Below are positions 1 through 11,333 of a DNA stretch of 64,000 nucleotides, piece after piece; the first letter of the stretch is position 1, and the number at the start of each line of letters is the position of its first letter. The notes below the pieces were generated by a model. That model saw only the letters and a list, made by a program, of their open reading frames with translations, made no database searches and was not told where the DNA came from. This DNA is from Gentiana macrophylla. Its lineage: Eukaryota; Streptophyta; Magnoliopsida; Gentianales; Gentianaceae. Where the stretch lies: contig CM047805.1 in NCBI GenBank assembly GCA_026214975.1, positions 115,439,845 to 115,503,844 of the forward strand. The letters run 5' to 3'. The translations under genes were made by a program, and so were the position numbers.

Positions 1-1078
1 TAGTCATCATCCATTTTACCAAAAAGATCGAAATATTTCAATTACATATCTTGGCTAGTTATAGATTTAGCCTACTAACATTATAAAGAAAAACATAAAA
101 ACAACAAACATAAAACTTTAGAATATTACCAGGTTACAACTGCTGATTTAGAGGCCGTATTTTCCGGAAATTACAACAACTACTTCAACATCGAACTCCC
201 GATAACCGTCCAAGCATTACAACGATACTACAACTTCTACATTATTTATGGTAGAATGCCTACTAATATATACATTACTACTACTTAATTTAAGAGATTA
301 GAAGATAGATATATATAAGCTAGTATATATATATTGGTACCCCCTTTTCTGTCTGAGATCCTGCTGTATTTATAGGCAATTTTTTCAAGGCCGGATCGAT
401 CCGAGGTGAAGCCGGATCGATCCGGGAATAAAAAATATTATCCCATCAGCTTATCCTCTGCAGAATCACATGCTAATCATCATTATGTTTCCTAACTGAA
501 AGGCCGGATCGATCCGGTGTTAATCCGGATTGATCCGGGTAGCATTTTTCACATCTTGATCTGAAATTTGATAAAATCATAACTTGAGCTCTGGATCTCC
601 AAATGTCATAATTCAAGAAGCGTTGGAAAGCTCTTGAAAAGATCTATAACTTTCATGAAGGACTCTTCTTCAGAAAATGCCTTTTTGATGGGCCATTTGT
701 TTGTCGAAAATATAATTCGATAATACTACTGCGAATTGATGATCCACTTGAATTTTAAGTCTCGTGGCACTTCCTTACTTCCTTCAAAAGACATGTTTTT
801 ACTTCAAAAAGTGTCGTCACTCGGGGTCTTGGTTTACCTAAAAATCTGCAATAAAATACCTAAAATACCCAATAAATCTGACACGACACTCCGGTTACTA
901 AACCGGTACAAAATTTATAACTTTTTATTACTTTGACTAGATTTTTATATTAATTAGATGTATTCATAACTATTAATATTTCATAAGATTATCGTTATAA
1001 TTTCTTATATTTTATATAGAAAGAGTTGATAAAATATATAAAATATCGTAATTTTTATCATATAAATGTTATACATCA
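1..1078 (-). repeat. 3' LTR of element A (partial)
   Basis: Bases 1-1078 match 13684-14769 of the other LTR. The LTR ends on + with atacatca at 1078 (TGATGTAT at the 5' end on the minus strand) next to the polypurine tract. About 0.9 kb of this LTR lies left of the window. Short ORFs at 736-936 and 1125-1328 have no counterpart worth calling. The segment contains two palindrome doublets (391-538). Confidence 0.9.
391..538. repeat. Two CCGGATCGATCCGG doublets in the 3' LTR of A
   Basis: Palindromic words start at 391 and 412 (21 bp apart) and at 504 and 525 (21 bp apart). The last is a one-base variant (CCGGATTGATCCGG). The same two doublets are at 14082/14103 and 14195/14216 in the other LTR, and further doublets lie at 3597-3629, 3670-3704 and 5822-5855. 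Function unknown. Confidence 0.9.
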
Positions 1079-1114
1079 ACTACTCCCCACTTAGCTCTTT
1101 GATCGTCCTCGAGC
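1079..1114 (-). promoter_or_regulatory. 3' polypurine tract of element A
   Basis: On the minus strand this reads gctcgaggacgatc, then agagctaagtggggagtagt, then the LTR start TGATGT. A G-rich purine run directly before the LTR is the plus-strand DNA primer of LTR retrotransposons. Elements C (51751-51784) and E (49866-49900) have a closely similar block at the same place, including the GGACGA and GCTAAGTG parts. Confidence 0.85.
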
Positions 1115-2305
1115 AAAATAAGCGGTGATATATAAAAATTACAATAAAAATGATATACTTGGTAGATTAAATTTCAAGTCAGTAAAATATTATTTCAATA
1201 TTATAAATATATTAATTATATCTTTCTTAGAAATTAACAAGATAAAAAGTGTATATAACTCAGATAAATTATTTATCAAATATCATTTAAATGAAATTCT
1301 TCATAATTTACTTAATAAATATAACTAAAATTCTAGAATTATTCTCCTATCTCAACTTATATGAAATATTTGAAATCAAGGACTAAGTCAAGTAGTTGGC
1401 AAAGTGGCTTATAACGTTTTAGGCTCAGGGTGTTGGTTAATCGAAAGGATAGAAAAGGAAATCAAAAGAGAAAGAAGCAAGTCGTACGTAGTTACACCTT
1501 CATATTTTTTTATCAAAAATATCTCGATTATTAACATTCTGATATTACTTCACCTATTTTTCAGATTTTCTCTCCTTTTTTTATTTTTTTATTTTTAATA
1601 CTAACATTCCCGAACTCATTGCCAAAATCGACTATCTTGCAAGCGTCATGAGGTGAGGTCGAATATATTAATACCTTATCTAACTTTTCCAATCTCAGCA
1701 TATACCATTCTTTTACATCGATACTTAGCTTTTATGTCATCATCTCCTTTCATAAGTACGTACAAACTCGTGGGATTTTTAGGAAATGTAGACCAAAATA
1801 GGCTAAGGGTCGGTCATAATTGGTTTAATCATAATTGGCTATTTTGAGTGAGGTCTGGGCACTCTATTTTTGGAGGTGGGGACAAAATGGAAATTTTATT
1901 CGGGTAGGCTTATTTGGCTATAGTGATCAAAGTTATGCCAAAAATCGTCATCCCTAAGTCGATTCCATATTCATATTTCGTTTTTAAAAGAAAATTATTC
2001 TAACATTTCATTATAAATATAAGTATATTTGCTAAAATTCATAAGAAAATTACTTGATAATATTTATGTATAGTTACATATACTTAAAATCTTATAAAAA
2101 TCTAAAACTGACATATATAATATAATTATAATATATCTAATTTACTTTACTTAATTAAAATTTATTCTTACCAATTTATATTATTTTTATTCATATTAAT
2201 TATATATTATCTACTTAAATTTATTCAAGAAAAATTAAACTAAGTATTAAGCAATTAAGTATAAATTTATATGAAAAATTTTAATTTTTATTTAATAACC
2301 TAACT
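1115..2305. other. Non-coding 3' UTR segment of A between two polypurine-like tracts
   Basis: AT-rich sequence without a credible ORF on either strand. It is bounded by the real polypurine tract and by a second polypurine-like block at 2306-2345. The corresponding segments in C (about 0.86 kb) and E (about 1.0 kb) are also non-coding. Confidence 0.6.
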
Positions 2306-2345
2306 CTACCCCCCACTTATGAAGTGGCATCGTCCCGATGTTCAG
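2306..2345 (-). promoter_or_regulatory. Second, internal polypurine-tract-like block of A
   Basis: On the minus strand it reads catcgggacgatgccact, then tcataagtggggggtaga. It repeats the layout of the true tract (GGACGA, then AAGTG plus a G run) about 1.2 kb upstream. Similar blocks lie at 52613-52643 (C) and 48848-48878 (E). Confidence 0.6.
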
Positions 2346-2596
2346 TGAGTAATAAAGTAGGTTCGAAAAAATTAATTTTTTTATGATATTACTAACATAT
2401 ATTACTATGAGTGAACTAAAATAATAAAATTAAAGAAAACAACATATATATTAAACAGAATGAAAACTATTACAAACTTAAAGGAAATTAATTAAACAAG
2501 ATATTAATCTACTGACTTAAATAACTACCAACTTAAACAACTCACTGCTAACAACTTCCAACTGATTTCTAGCAAACTGACAATTTAAACAACATA

Positions 2597-3449
2597 TCAA
2601 ACTGTTGACGAACATCCGGGAGTATCGACCGGAAGTAATCCCAATTGAGAACCACGAGATGGAAAAATCTCGTCCGTATTAAACTCAGGTACTTGATTTA
2701 GATGAACACAAAGTTGAGATATAATCCAAGCAAACGGCAGTGGCCTTCCCCTACTACGCCTCTCCACCGCAAAATTGATTGCTGTCTTGTACATCAATAT
2801 CCCCCAGTCAATATATGCCCCAACAGTGAGCGCATACAACAAAAGCATCTCGTCATCAGTAACCCCCAAAAAGTCACTAGTGGGATAGATTCGGGAATTA
2901 ATGAAGTGTTTCCATGCCCTCAGATGAGGGGGTAAAGCCAGAGTGGATGAATCATACTCATGGTCAAAAAGTGGAAACACGTATTGTAATGCTTCGGTAG
3001 TGCGATTGACAACACTATAAGCATTTCCGAGCTCCCATAGAAACTCGAAATGTGGGTTTGGATCAAAGGTACATGGCGGAATTTCAAAAATTTGATTAAT
3101 AATGACTGGAGAAAAAGATATAACGATACCCCTAACAGTGATAAGATGAGATGAGGCTACCGTCGTTATGTCAGATAGAGATGCGTAAAAATCTCGAACA
3201 AGATGTTGATTCTACCTCTGGGATGCCTAACTAACTTTCTCCAACCACATCCTCGGATTAGATTTCTACCCCATTGATCTATTTCTCCGTGTTTAAGCCT
3301 TTCTCCAATGTAGAATAGGAGATTGAACAAAATCAGACGTCTCGGAAAATTGTTATGAAAACAAGAGGCTTGACTCTCGGGAACCACACTCGTCGAGGAG
3401 TATGTGGTTCATAGCTATTAATAATAGAGGGAGATGAGCGATTAGACAT
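2597..3449 (-). pseudogene. Extra 3' ORF, copy 2: 'putative plant transposon protein' domain (broken)
   Basis: On the minus strand one frame from about 3165 to 2597 reads TVRGIVISFSPVIINQIF, then FEFLWELGNAYSVVNR, SDFLGVTDDEMLLLYAL and GRPLPFAWIISQLCVHL. The VRG-x-V-x-FSP-x-IIN and LPFAWIISQLC blocks recall the plant family annotated as putative plant transposon protein (Transposase_32; name from memory), found in gypsy elements between integrase and 3' LTR. An ATG at 3449 is a possible start, but the 3449-3170 part needs at least one frameshift. The product would be cytosolic or nuclear with no obvious membrane segment, and its role is unknown. It lies downstream of a second, divergent copy at 3838-5388. 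Confidence 0.6.
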
Positions 3450-3596
3450 AATTTTATTACGGATAGAGAAGCTTATGCGCAGATAGAAATAAGAAAGGAA
3501 TGAGCAATGGTAAGGAGAGAATTTGGTTATTTCCTTTTATAGAAACTTACCCATCATGCAAAAGTAGAAAAGATCTCCGTTTTGGCGCTCGACTTC

Positions 3597-3704
3597 CCGG
3601 ATCGAACCGGAAAGGGCGGATCGATCCGGCCTATCAGCTAAAAAGCTATGTCAGGTCGGTATACTCACGCCGGATCGATCCGGGATTAGGTCGGATCGAT
3701 CCGG
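3597..3704. repeat. Two palindrome doublets between the two extra ORFs of A
   Basis: CCGGATCGAACCGG at 3597 pairs with GCGGATCGATCCGG at 3616 (19 bp). CCGGATCGATCCGG at 3670 pairs with TCGGATCGATCCGG at 3691 (21 bp). These are the LTR words in an internal, probably transcribed, position. Confidence 0.85.
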
Positions 3705-3837
3705 GAACTACTATTCACGAACAGAGTTGTTTTGGCTTGAAAAATTCTCAGAATTTTTTCTAGTTTGATAATTTTTCTTAATAACTTTGGTTTCTTATTA
3801 TGTTATTTTTGTAGAATGTTGATAACGATAAAATTTA

Positions 3838-5388
3838 CTACACGGTGCATAAAAATAAAATCATACGAAAATAACTCATCTCGACATAGCTCGAACTCGG
3901 CATGGCTTGAGAATTAGCAGGATCATGAGTCGATGCATGGAATGGTTCTTGAAAAGGCGTCGTCATCCTAACCGAGCCATCGAATCCCATAGAACTCATC
4001 CCTGTCGTGATATCAGAAAAAGTGCTTCCCCATCCTGTCGTGGTGTGGGCAAATGCTCCAAATCCTTCCCAACTAGATGATGTAAATTTGCCGCCGTGGT
4101 ACTGTCGAAAAATCACCTACACCACTAGTTTGATTTCCAAATGAATGTGACATTGGTTGGAAACTTGATTGAGGTGGTCTTGGTGGAATAAAGTCGGGCA
4201 AGGTATATGGCTCAGATTGGCATTATGGAATGTTCATTTCGGCGTAGGCAGGGTTCAAAAGTATATTCATCTGATATATACCGCGCATGCCTTGCCTTAA
4301 ATCTTCAGACCATTGCCTATTCCTTTCCGCATAAATAGCCATATTGGCATTGGCACGATGAACATCATAGGATAAGGATTGAAACATGTCATACGTGATG
4401 GTATTTGGAAGCCGAGATTGTGTGTGACTAGATGATGGAGGAACAGTGGTGGGTTGAGAAACAGTGGAATATTTGAGGTCGGCGGCGGTTTGGGTTCATA
4501 AAATCTATTCTTCCCGCTTGGTTGAGTGGCAAACTAGGCCTATCAATGTTTCATCACCATAACCAGATTATCATTAGGTAGCTCAGAACACCTATTTGCC
4601 GACACAATGAAGAAAAAAAAAACAAGGAAAAGGCATATGATCGCCTGGTTTAGCGATCGTGACAAATTCCTTGGCTCGTTTATACATGACCTTGCCTACA
4701 TCCATTGGGTATATCATTGACCATAGCCCATGCAATACACAGATCCTCCTTACCAAAAGATGTCAAATGACGAGTAGGGTAAAGAGTCGAACTGATAAAA
4801 CGCTTAATGGCTCTCATATCCCGTATACACTTGCCATACGAGAATCTGTTTTCACGCCATATAGGTTTGTAGGATCTAACTCGCTTTTAATGTCACAAGA
4901 CTACATGGTCAAAATCTGCAGAGTTCATCAAGATTCCACACTGTATAATAATCCTCATCTTCTGGTACATCAGGAATACCATATATAGCATTTATAATAT
5001 GAGGAGTAAACGGCACTGTCCTGGTTCTTAAGGTTACAGAAGTTCACTCACCATCCTCTGTTGCATTATGAGTTGCTAACAGAGAATAAAACACAGAAAC
5101 CAAGGTCGTGTTAATTTCACCTTCTCTTAAACTGGCTAACTCCAACCACTGTCTCCTTTCAAAAATCGCTTTCACCTCCTGTCCCAAATCCTTGAAATCT
5201 AAACCCCTTTCTATCGCAACCAAACATTTTCCAAACTTATTCTTTAAGGCACTTTTAGCTGCTCTAGATGCGGTTCTGTCAAAACTAACGGCCAATTCTT
5301 CAGGTGTTAAAGGCCGTGTCTCTATGACCGGGATTTGGGTAGGGATATTTGGCTTACATTTTTTAGCGGCTTTTGATGATTCGGCCAT
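3838..5388 (-). pseudogene. Extra 3' ORF, copy 1: 'putative plant transposon protein' domain (broken)
   Basis: I take the start at the ATG at 5388 (MAESSKAAKK), because the upstream open frame is a low-quality run of F, Y and L codons. The frame goes FERRQWLELASLREGEIN, FYSLLATHNATEDGE, stop (TGA at 5044-5046), and continues in the same frame with TSVTLRTRTVPFTPHIIN and AIYGIPDVPEDEDYYT. That matches the W-x-x-L...FY...VRG-x-V-x-F-P...IN layout of the family. Frames are then broken. Near 4640-4570 a piece resembling the PFPSLITALCRRAGV end of the domain is visible (LCRQIGVLS). The 4116-3838 frame gives a Ser/Gly/Thr/Phe-rich tail with no recognised domain. No transmembrane env-like features are seen. 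Function in the element cycle is unknown. Confidence 0.6.
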
Positions 5389-5860
5389 TCTACGATAACG
5401 ACACAATAATTTAAAAACAAAAACAAAACAAACCAAACAGAACAAACAAAACACAAATGAGTAATAAAACAGTTGAAAATAAATAAAAAATTGCATAAAA
5501 AACGAAATTAACAAAATACATTACTAAGTTGTTTACCTTAAAGTGCTAAAAAGGTTGAAGAGTTGGCCGGAAAAGATGAATGTCGCCGGAGTGAAAGTTG
5601 AAGTTTTTCTTGAAAATTTCTCAAATTTGAATGAAAGATTGAAGAGAAGAGAGGAAAATGAGAAGAATACAAGGAGTGGGGTGGTTTGAGAGCGATTTTT
5701 AGTGATGATTTTGAAGAAAAAAAATTTCGAGTGGGGGAGGGGTGTGGGGCGGCTGTTTGAAGAAAAAAATTTGGAAGAGGAAGAAGAAAGGAGAACCCGT
5801 TCTTTTAGGTTTTTTTAGGTCCCGGATCGATCCAAGTTATGTCGGATCGATCCGACCAAA

Positions 5861-5915
<55 letters not shown>

Positions 5916-6627
5916 TTATTTTTTTTTATAAAACTTAATAAAATCTTTATAAAACCTTAATAATACTTTTACTAATTTTAAATAAAACCTTTTATAAAAA
6001 AATTTATAAAACTTTTAAATAATTTCATAAAGATCCTTTATATAATTTTCAAAAGTTATATAAATTTTTTTATATATATTAAAACTTATAGGGGTCCTAA
6101 TTCCACTATTTCTAAATCTTTCAGAGTTCTGATATAACGTTCTATCAACCTAACCTTGAGAAATGAGGCGTTCGAATTTTCTCTTTGACATCCATCGGAA
6201 TTTTCGTATAACCACCTAATCGCTCCTTCTTAACAACATTCAAACACTCATCCCGAGATTTGGTTGTGCTTTCTCCACATTTCCCATTAGGCTCATTTTT
6301 CCCAGTGATTCTCAGATCGCATTAAAAACTTTGCCCTTCTCTCTTTATCGAACTTCTCGATTTTCCATTACATACTTCTTTCAATCTGATCTCTCTCAAT
6401 AATTGCTTGTTTTTCTCAAGAACTAAAGCTTCTATTATAAACGCGACATCTTTATCAAGGCCTAACTTCAAAAGCAAAATAAAAACTCCTAATCTATCTA
6501 AAAAAGGCATCCAGTTCTTTTACGTCTGTCCGGTAAAAGACGAAACTAGTTTAAACACATAAAACACAGAAAAGTGAAGTAAATAAAGATAGCACCTGGG
6601 ATTCAGCTGAACTTATTTTTCCTGCTT
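5389..6627. other. Spacer between integrase and extra ORF of A
   Basis: No credible gene. It contains a palindrome doublet (5822 and 5842, 20 bp apart), a TA dinucleotide run at about 5865-5908 followed by poly-T, and AT-rich decayed sequence to about 6120. A 62-codon minus-strand frame (6510-6322, starting MPFLDRLGVF) lies just after the integrase stop; I do not recognise it. Confidence 0.6.
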
Positions 6628-8002
6628 TTAGTTTTGCGGAGGATCGATCAGCAACATTACTTCCTTTTTCAATGAGATCCCTTCACCTTCCACAAATAGC
6701 TTCACCCTGTGGCCATTGGCTATAAATGTTGTATTTCCATCAGTTAGTTCAACGACTCCGGATTTGTAAACCTTTGTTACTCTAAATGGACTCATCCATC
6801 TTGATTTAAGCTTACTCGAAATAACTTTAAACGTGAATTGTACATTAACACTCGATCACCTACATGGAACTCACGACTATAGATTCTCTTATCGTGAAAA
6901 GATTTCATGCGTCCTTGTAGATTCGAGCGTTTTCATAAGCATCAAGACGAAATTCTTCTAGTTACATAATCAAGTAATCTATGATCACCGGCTTGACTTT
7001 AGGATCGAAATTCAAAAATCTAATAGCCCAAAAGGCCCGGTGTTCTAATTCAAGCTGGGGAGAGATGACAAGATTTACCAAAAACTAGTTTGTAGGGGAA
7101 CAACCAATTGGTGTTTTAAAGGTACATTTGCTGTATGCCCATAATGCATCATCCAGTTTCTCGCCTTGCTTTTACGATTTGAGTCCACTTTGCTTTTTCT
7201 ACAATTTTTAATTTCTCTATTAGACACTCTACTCCACCACCGGTCTGCATGGATGATAGGGTGTGCCTAACTTATGTGTTACCCCATATTTTTCGATTAT
7301 CTTGGTAAATGGTCTATTACAAAAATGTGACCCTCTATCACTAATGATAGCCCTCGGAATGCCATACCTAGTAAATATATTCCTTTTAAGGAACCTTATG
7401 ACAACTTGGGTATCATTAGTTGGAAGAGCTTCAGCTTCTACCCATTTTGAAACATAATCTACCATTACAAGAATAAATCTTTTTCCAAATGATATAGGGA
7501 AAGGTCCCATGAAATCTATACCCTAAACATCAAATAATTCACATTCTAAAATTGGTTGAAGAGGCATTTCATGTTTCTTCGATATATTTCCCAATTTTTG
7601 GCATGATTCACAAGATTTCGCATATTTATATGCATCTTTATACAGTGTAGGCCAATAAAAACCACATTGTAAAACTTTAAAAGCAGTTTTCCATCCTCCA
7701 TGGTGACCTCCTGCCTCACGATCATGGCAAAATGACAAAATACTTAAAATCTCATTATTAGGCACACATTTTCTGATTATCCCATCCGAACATTTACGGA
7801 AAATGTCTGGTTCTTCCCAGTAATAAAATTTTAAGTCGTAAAAGAATTTCTTTTTCATTTGCCAAGTCCAATGAGACGGAATGTAATCAATGAGTAAAGT
7901 AATTAACGATATCTCCAAACCAGGTGACATTTCCTTAGAAGGAATTCTATTCTTTAATAATTGCATGGTTGAAGGAGTATCGATTCTCAATAGATTGTTC
8001 AT
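6628..8002 (-). pseudogene. Element A integrase (broken)
   Basis: The zinc-binding N domain is in the 8002-7523 frame (CHDREAGGHHGGWKT, then CESCQKLGN). The catalytic core is in the 7510-7229 frame: [14 protein letters not shown] with the first Asp, IISDRGSHFCN with the second Asp, then YHPCRPVVE where the family has YHPQTxGQVE, so the conserved block before the catalytic Glu is damaged. The C-terminal domain is split by a frameshift near 6800 (FHVGDRVLMYNSRLKLF, then ANGHRVKLFVEGEG) and ends at the TAA at 6628-6630. Integrase inserts the cDNA copy into the genome. The gene follows RNase H directly, as in Ty3/gypsy elements. It is inactive as it stands. Confidence 0.88.
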
Positions 8003-9524
8003 CAGAAATGAATCTTGTATTTCAATTCCTTTCCTTCATTTTCCATTCTACTTAGATGATCTGCTACTACATTTTCACTTCCCTTTTTATCTTTAATTTC
8101 AATATCAAATTCTTGAAGTAAGAGAATCCATCTAAGAAGACGTGGTTTAGCATCTTTCTTACTTAGTAAGTACTTCAGGGCTGAATGGTCTGTATAGATA
8201 ATAACCTTAGATCCAACAATATACGATCTAAACTTATCTAAGGCAAAAATTACAGCCAACAGTTCTTTTTCTGTAGTTGCGTAATTAAGTTGAGCTGCGT
8301 TTAATGTGTGAGATGCATAGTAAATTGCTTTGAGTACTTTGTTATATCTTTGACCTAAAACTGCTCCTACAGCTAAATCACTCGCATCACACATAATTTC
8401 AAACGGCATACTCCAATCTGGTGCTACTAGTACTGGTGCAGTAGTCAACCTCGCTTTTAGGGTCTGAAAGGCTTCCATACATTTACTATCAAAGTTAAAA
8501 GGTGCTTCCTTTTCAAGCAAATGACTTAGAGGCTTTGCTATTTTTGAGAAATCTGCAATAAATCTCCTATAAAAACCTGCATGTCCAAGAAATCCTCTTA
8601 GAGTTCTTAAATTAACTGGTGGAGGTAACTTTTCGATTACCTCGACTTTAGCTTTATCAACTTCGATACCTACTTCAGAGATTCTATGTCCTAAAACAAT
8701 CCCTTCTGATACCATTAAGTGACACTTTTCCCAGTTTAAAACTAAATTGGTATCTTCACAACGTTGTAACACTCTTTCTAAGTGCGATAAACATTGATCG
8801 AAGGAATCTCGTGATACACTAAAGTCATCCATAAAAATTTCTAAAAACTTCTCGCCATGTCGGAAAATATAGCCATCATACATCTCTGAAATGTAGCTGG
8901 TGCATTACATAAACCAAACGGCATTCTTTTATAAGCGAAGGTTCCATACGGACAAGTGAAAGTGGTCTTTTCTCTATCTCCTGCTGCAATGAATATTTGT
9001 AAATATCCTGAATAACCATCTAAGAAACAGTAATACTTATGTCCACTTAAGCGTTCCAACATTTGCACTATGAATGGAAGTGGATGATGATCTTTCTTAG
9101 TATGATCGTTAAGTTTTCGAAAATCAATGCACATTCGATATCCGGTAATTTCTCTTGTCGGAATCCATTCATTTTTATCATTTTCCTTTACTGTGAAACC
9201 TCCTTTCTTTGGTACCACTTGAGTTGGACTTACCCATTCACTATCAGATATATGAAAGATTATCCCCATTTCTAATAGTTTAATAACCTCTTTCTTAACA
9301 ATTAGCTGCAAATTCGGATTGAAGCGGCGTTGTGGCTGAATACAAGGTTTAGCGTCCTCCTTTAGAATAATTTTATGAACGCAAATCTCAGGGCTAATTC
9401 CTTGAATATCAGCTACTGTCCAACCAAATGCTTTCTTATGCTTTTTTAACATTCTAAGTAATTGGTCTTCTTGTAGCTCAGTTAAGGTTGACGAAATAAT
9501 AACCGGTAGTTTCAAGAAAAGCAT
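8002..9524 (-). pseudogene. Element A reverse transcriptase-RNase H (one main frameshift)
   Basis: The 9524-8841 frame carries the RT fingers and palm ([64 protein letters not shown]). The frame then shifts by one near 8870, and 8883-8002 continues with the active-site box IFMDDFSV (FMDD, the Athila form of YxDD), thumb ([14 protein letters not shown]) and a complete RNase H region ([44 protein letters not shown], ending VADHLSR). It copies element RNA to DNA and degrades the RNA strand, acting in virus-like particles. The 9525-9806 stretch upstream is the protease-RT linker with further frame breaks. Confidence 0.92.
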
Positions 9525-9806
9525 ACTTAAGATTTAAAGGAAGTGGTTTCAACTCTAGATTAATGGGTGGATCTTCTACTGAAGGTTTTAGAACTGGACC
9601 TTCGGTTCTAACTCCGCATAATCGATGCCATGGTGGTTTAGTAGGCTAAAACTTCCTTTATTTAGATAAAGGATTATCTCTTTCATTTCAGTGTCCTTCT
9701 TATTCTCTTTATAGATAGACAATGCTAGGCATTCTTCTAATCTGTCTTCATAAGCTGGTAATTGAATATCATAGACATTATGAATATCCTCTATAAAAGA
9801 ACATGA

Positions 9807-11333
9807 TTATGGTGATCTGTATGGATGTTTCATAGCTTTGAATATATTGAAAGCAACTGTATCTTCGTTAACTCTCAGTATTAATTCTCCTTTTTGGACA
9901 TCGATTAACGTTCTTCCTATAGCTAGGAATGGTCGACCTAGAATAAGTGGCGCTATATATCCTTCTTCCATTTCCATGACTACAAAATCTACTGGGAAGT
10001 AGAATTTATCTATCTTAACCAATACATCCTCGATAATTCCTTTAGGGTATTTAACTGATCTATCTGCCATTTGAAGAGTCATTTCAGTATTCGTAAGTTT
10101 TCCTATGCCTAGTTTCTTATAATCCTCATAAGACATGAGATTAATACTTGCTCCAAGATCACATAGTACTTTTTTAAACAAAAATCCTCCAATTTCACAA
10201 GGAATTGTAAAACTACATGGATCTTTCATTTTAGGTGGTAATTTATGCTGTAAAATTGTGGAACATTCTTCATTGAGGCAAATATTCTCATACTCTTCTA
10301 ACTTTTTCTTGTTTGAGAGAATATCTTTCAGAAACATTCCATAGGCAGGCATATTAACTAGAGCTTCGATAACAGGGATATTAACATGAAGATGACGAAA
10401 AGTATCAAGGAAACGAGCATACTTCTTATCAGTTTTTATTTTTTTAATTTGATCTTTAGGTGGGTAAGGTAAAGATTCTAAATCTATAACCTTTGATCCC
10501 GAAGTCATTTTCTCTTTTCCTTTCTCCTTAAATCTTGGAGTGTTACTTGTTTGCCATGTATCATGATCTTTTTTCTTTAAAACGCTCCCTGAATCAATCT
10601 CTACTTCCGATTTTTTCAACTCTTCCTGTTTGTCATCCTTGCTTTCAGTATCATTTACTCTAACATGTTCCTTGAATAAATTTCTTAAATCTTCATCCAT
10701 GGGATCTTTCAGAATCCTCAGGATTTTTACCCATTTCTCACCTTTATTTTCAGGTTCCACACTTCTATTTCCCTTCAAGAAATTTTCTATAATTTCTTCT
10801 TCCTCATCAGTGAATTTATGTTCATCTTTAGTTTCATCATTCTTACCATCTAAATCATCTTCTAATTCATTATTTCCGAAGCTTTCTACTCCATTACTAC
10901 CACAGAGTTTCCTACTTCTGGTAACTACAGCATTTACCTCTCTCGGGTTTCTTTCAGTGTTACTTGGTAATCCTCCTGGTGGTCTACTGTTTTTACGTTC
11001 ACCTTCCCTACTCAAATGATCTTCCATATTTCTTAATGAGGCTTCTATCGTTCTCATTCTGGTATCATGGCCACTCATAGATGTTTTTATTGTACTCATA
11101 TCTTTAGTGACTGTACCTATAGAAGTCATCATTGTTTCCATATTTTTAGATTGAGTAGACACCACACCCATCATATTTTCCATTAGTTTCTCCCATTTTT
11201 CAATCCCTTCTGCAGGATGAGTTGAACTTTGAGTTACTGGTATACTTTGAGTGGTGTGTTGAGGATAGGATCTGGGTAATGATTGTAAATTCTGATTAGA
11301 GGTATCTCCCTGATAAACTTGATTATTAGGCAA
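9807..11333 (-). CDS. Element A gag C-terminal region and aspartic protease (open, 508 codons)
   Basis: This is the longest uninterrupted frame of A. Residues about 40-110 are a Met/Thr-rich helix-forming stretch (MGVVSTQSKNMETMMTSIG) typical of the end of Athila gag. A Lys/Glu-rich linker follows. The protease lies near residue 390 (KVLCDLGASINLM) with flap and end block APLILGRPFLAIGRTLID. The catalytic triplet is DLG, where most retropepsins have DTG or DSG; DLGAS is common in plant Athila-like elements. It would process the polyprotein. It must normally be fused to gag upstream and RT downstream; here frame breaks isolate it on both sides, so a stable product is unlikely. Confidence 0.8.
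   Translation of the reverse strand: MPNNQVYQGDTSNQNLQSLPRSYPQHTTQSIPVTQSSTHPAEGIEKWEKLMENMMGVVSTQSKNMETMMTSIGTVTKDMSTIKTSMSGHDTRMRTIEASLRNMEDHLSREGERKNSRPPGGLPSNTERNPREVNAVVTRSRKLCGSNGVESFGNNELEDDLDGKNDETKDEHKFTDEEEEIIENFLKGNRSVEPENKGEKWVKILRILKDPMDEDLRNLFKEHVRVNDTESKDDKQEELKKSEVEIDSGSVLKKKDHDTWQTSNTPRFKEKGKEKMTSGSKVIDLESLPYPPKDQIKKIKTDKKYARFLDTFRHLHVNIPVIEALVNMPAYGMFLKDILSNKKKLEEYENICLNEECSTILQHKLPPKMKDPCSFTIPCEIGGFLFKKVLCDLGASINLMSYEDYKKLGIGKLTNTEMTLQMADRSVKYPKGIIEDVLVKIDKFYFPVDFVVMEMEEGYIAPLILGRPFLAIGRTLIDVQKGELILRVNEDTVAFNIFKAMKHPYRSP

Noticed and set aside
2702..2935. 77-codon + strand ORF
   Set aside because: Shadow of the minus-strand extra ORF copy 2 of element A.
5742..5960. ORF with an IYIYIYIY stretch that could be read as a membrane segment
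   Set aside because: Translation of a TA dinucleotide run; no support outside it.
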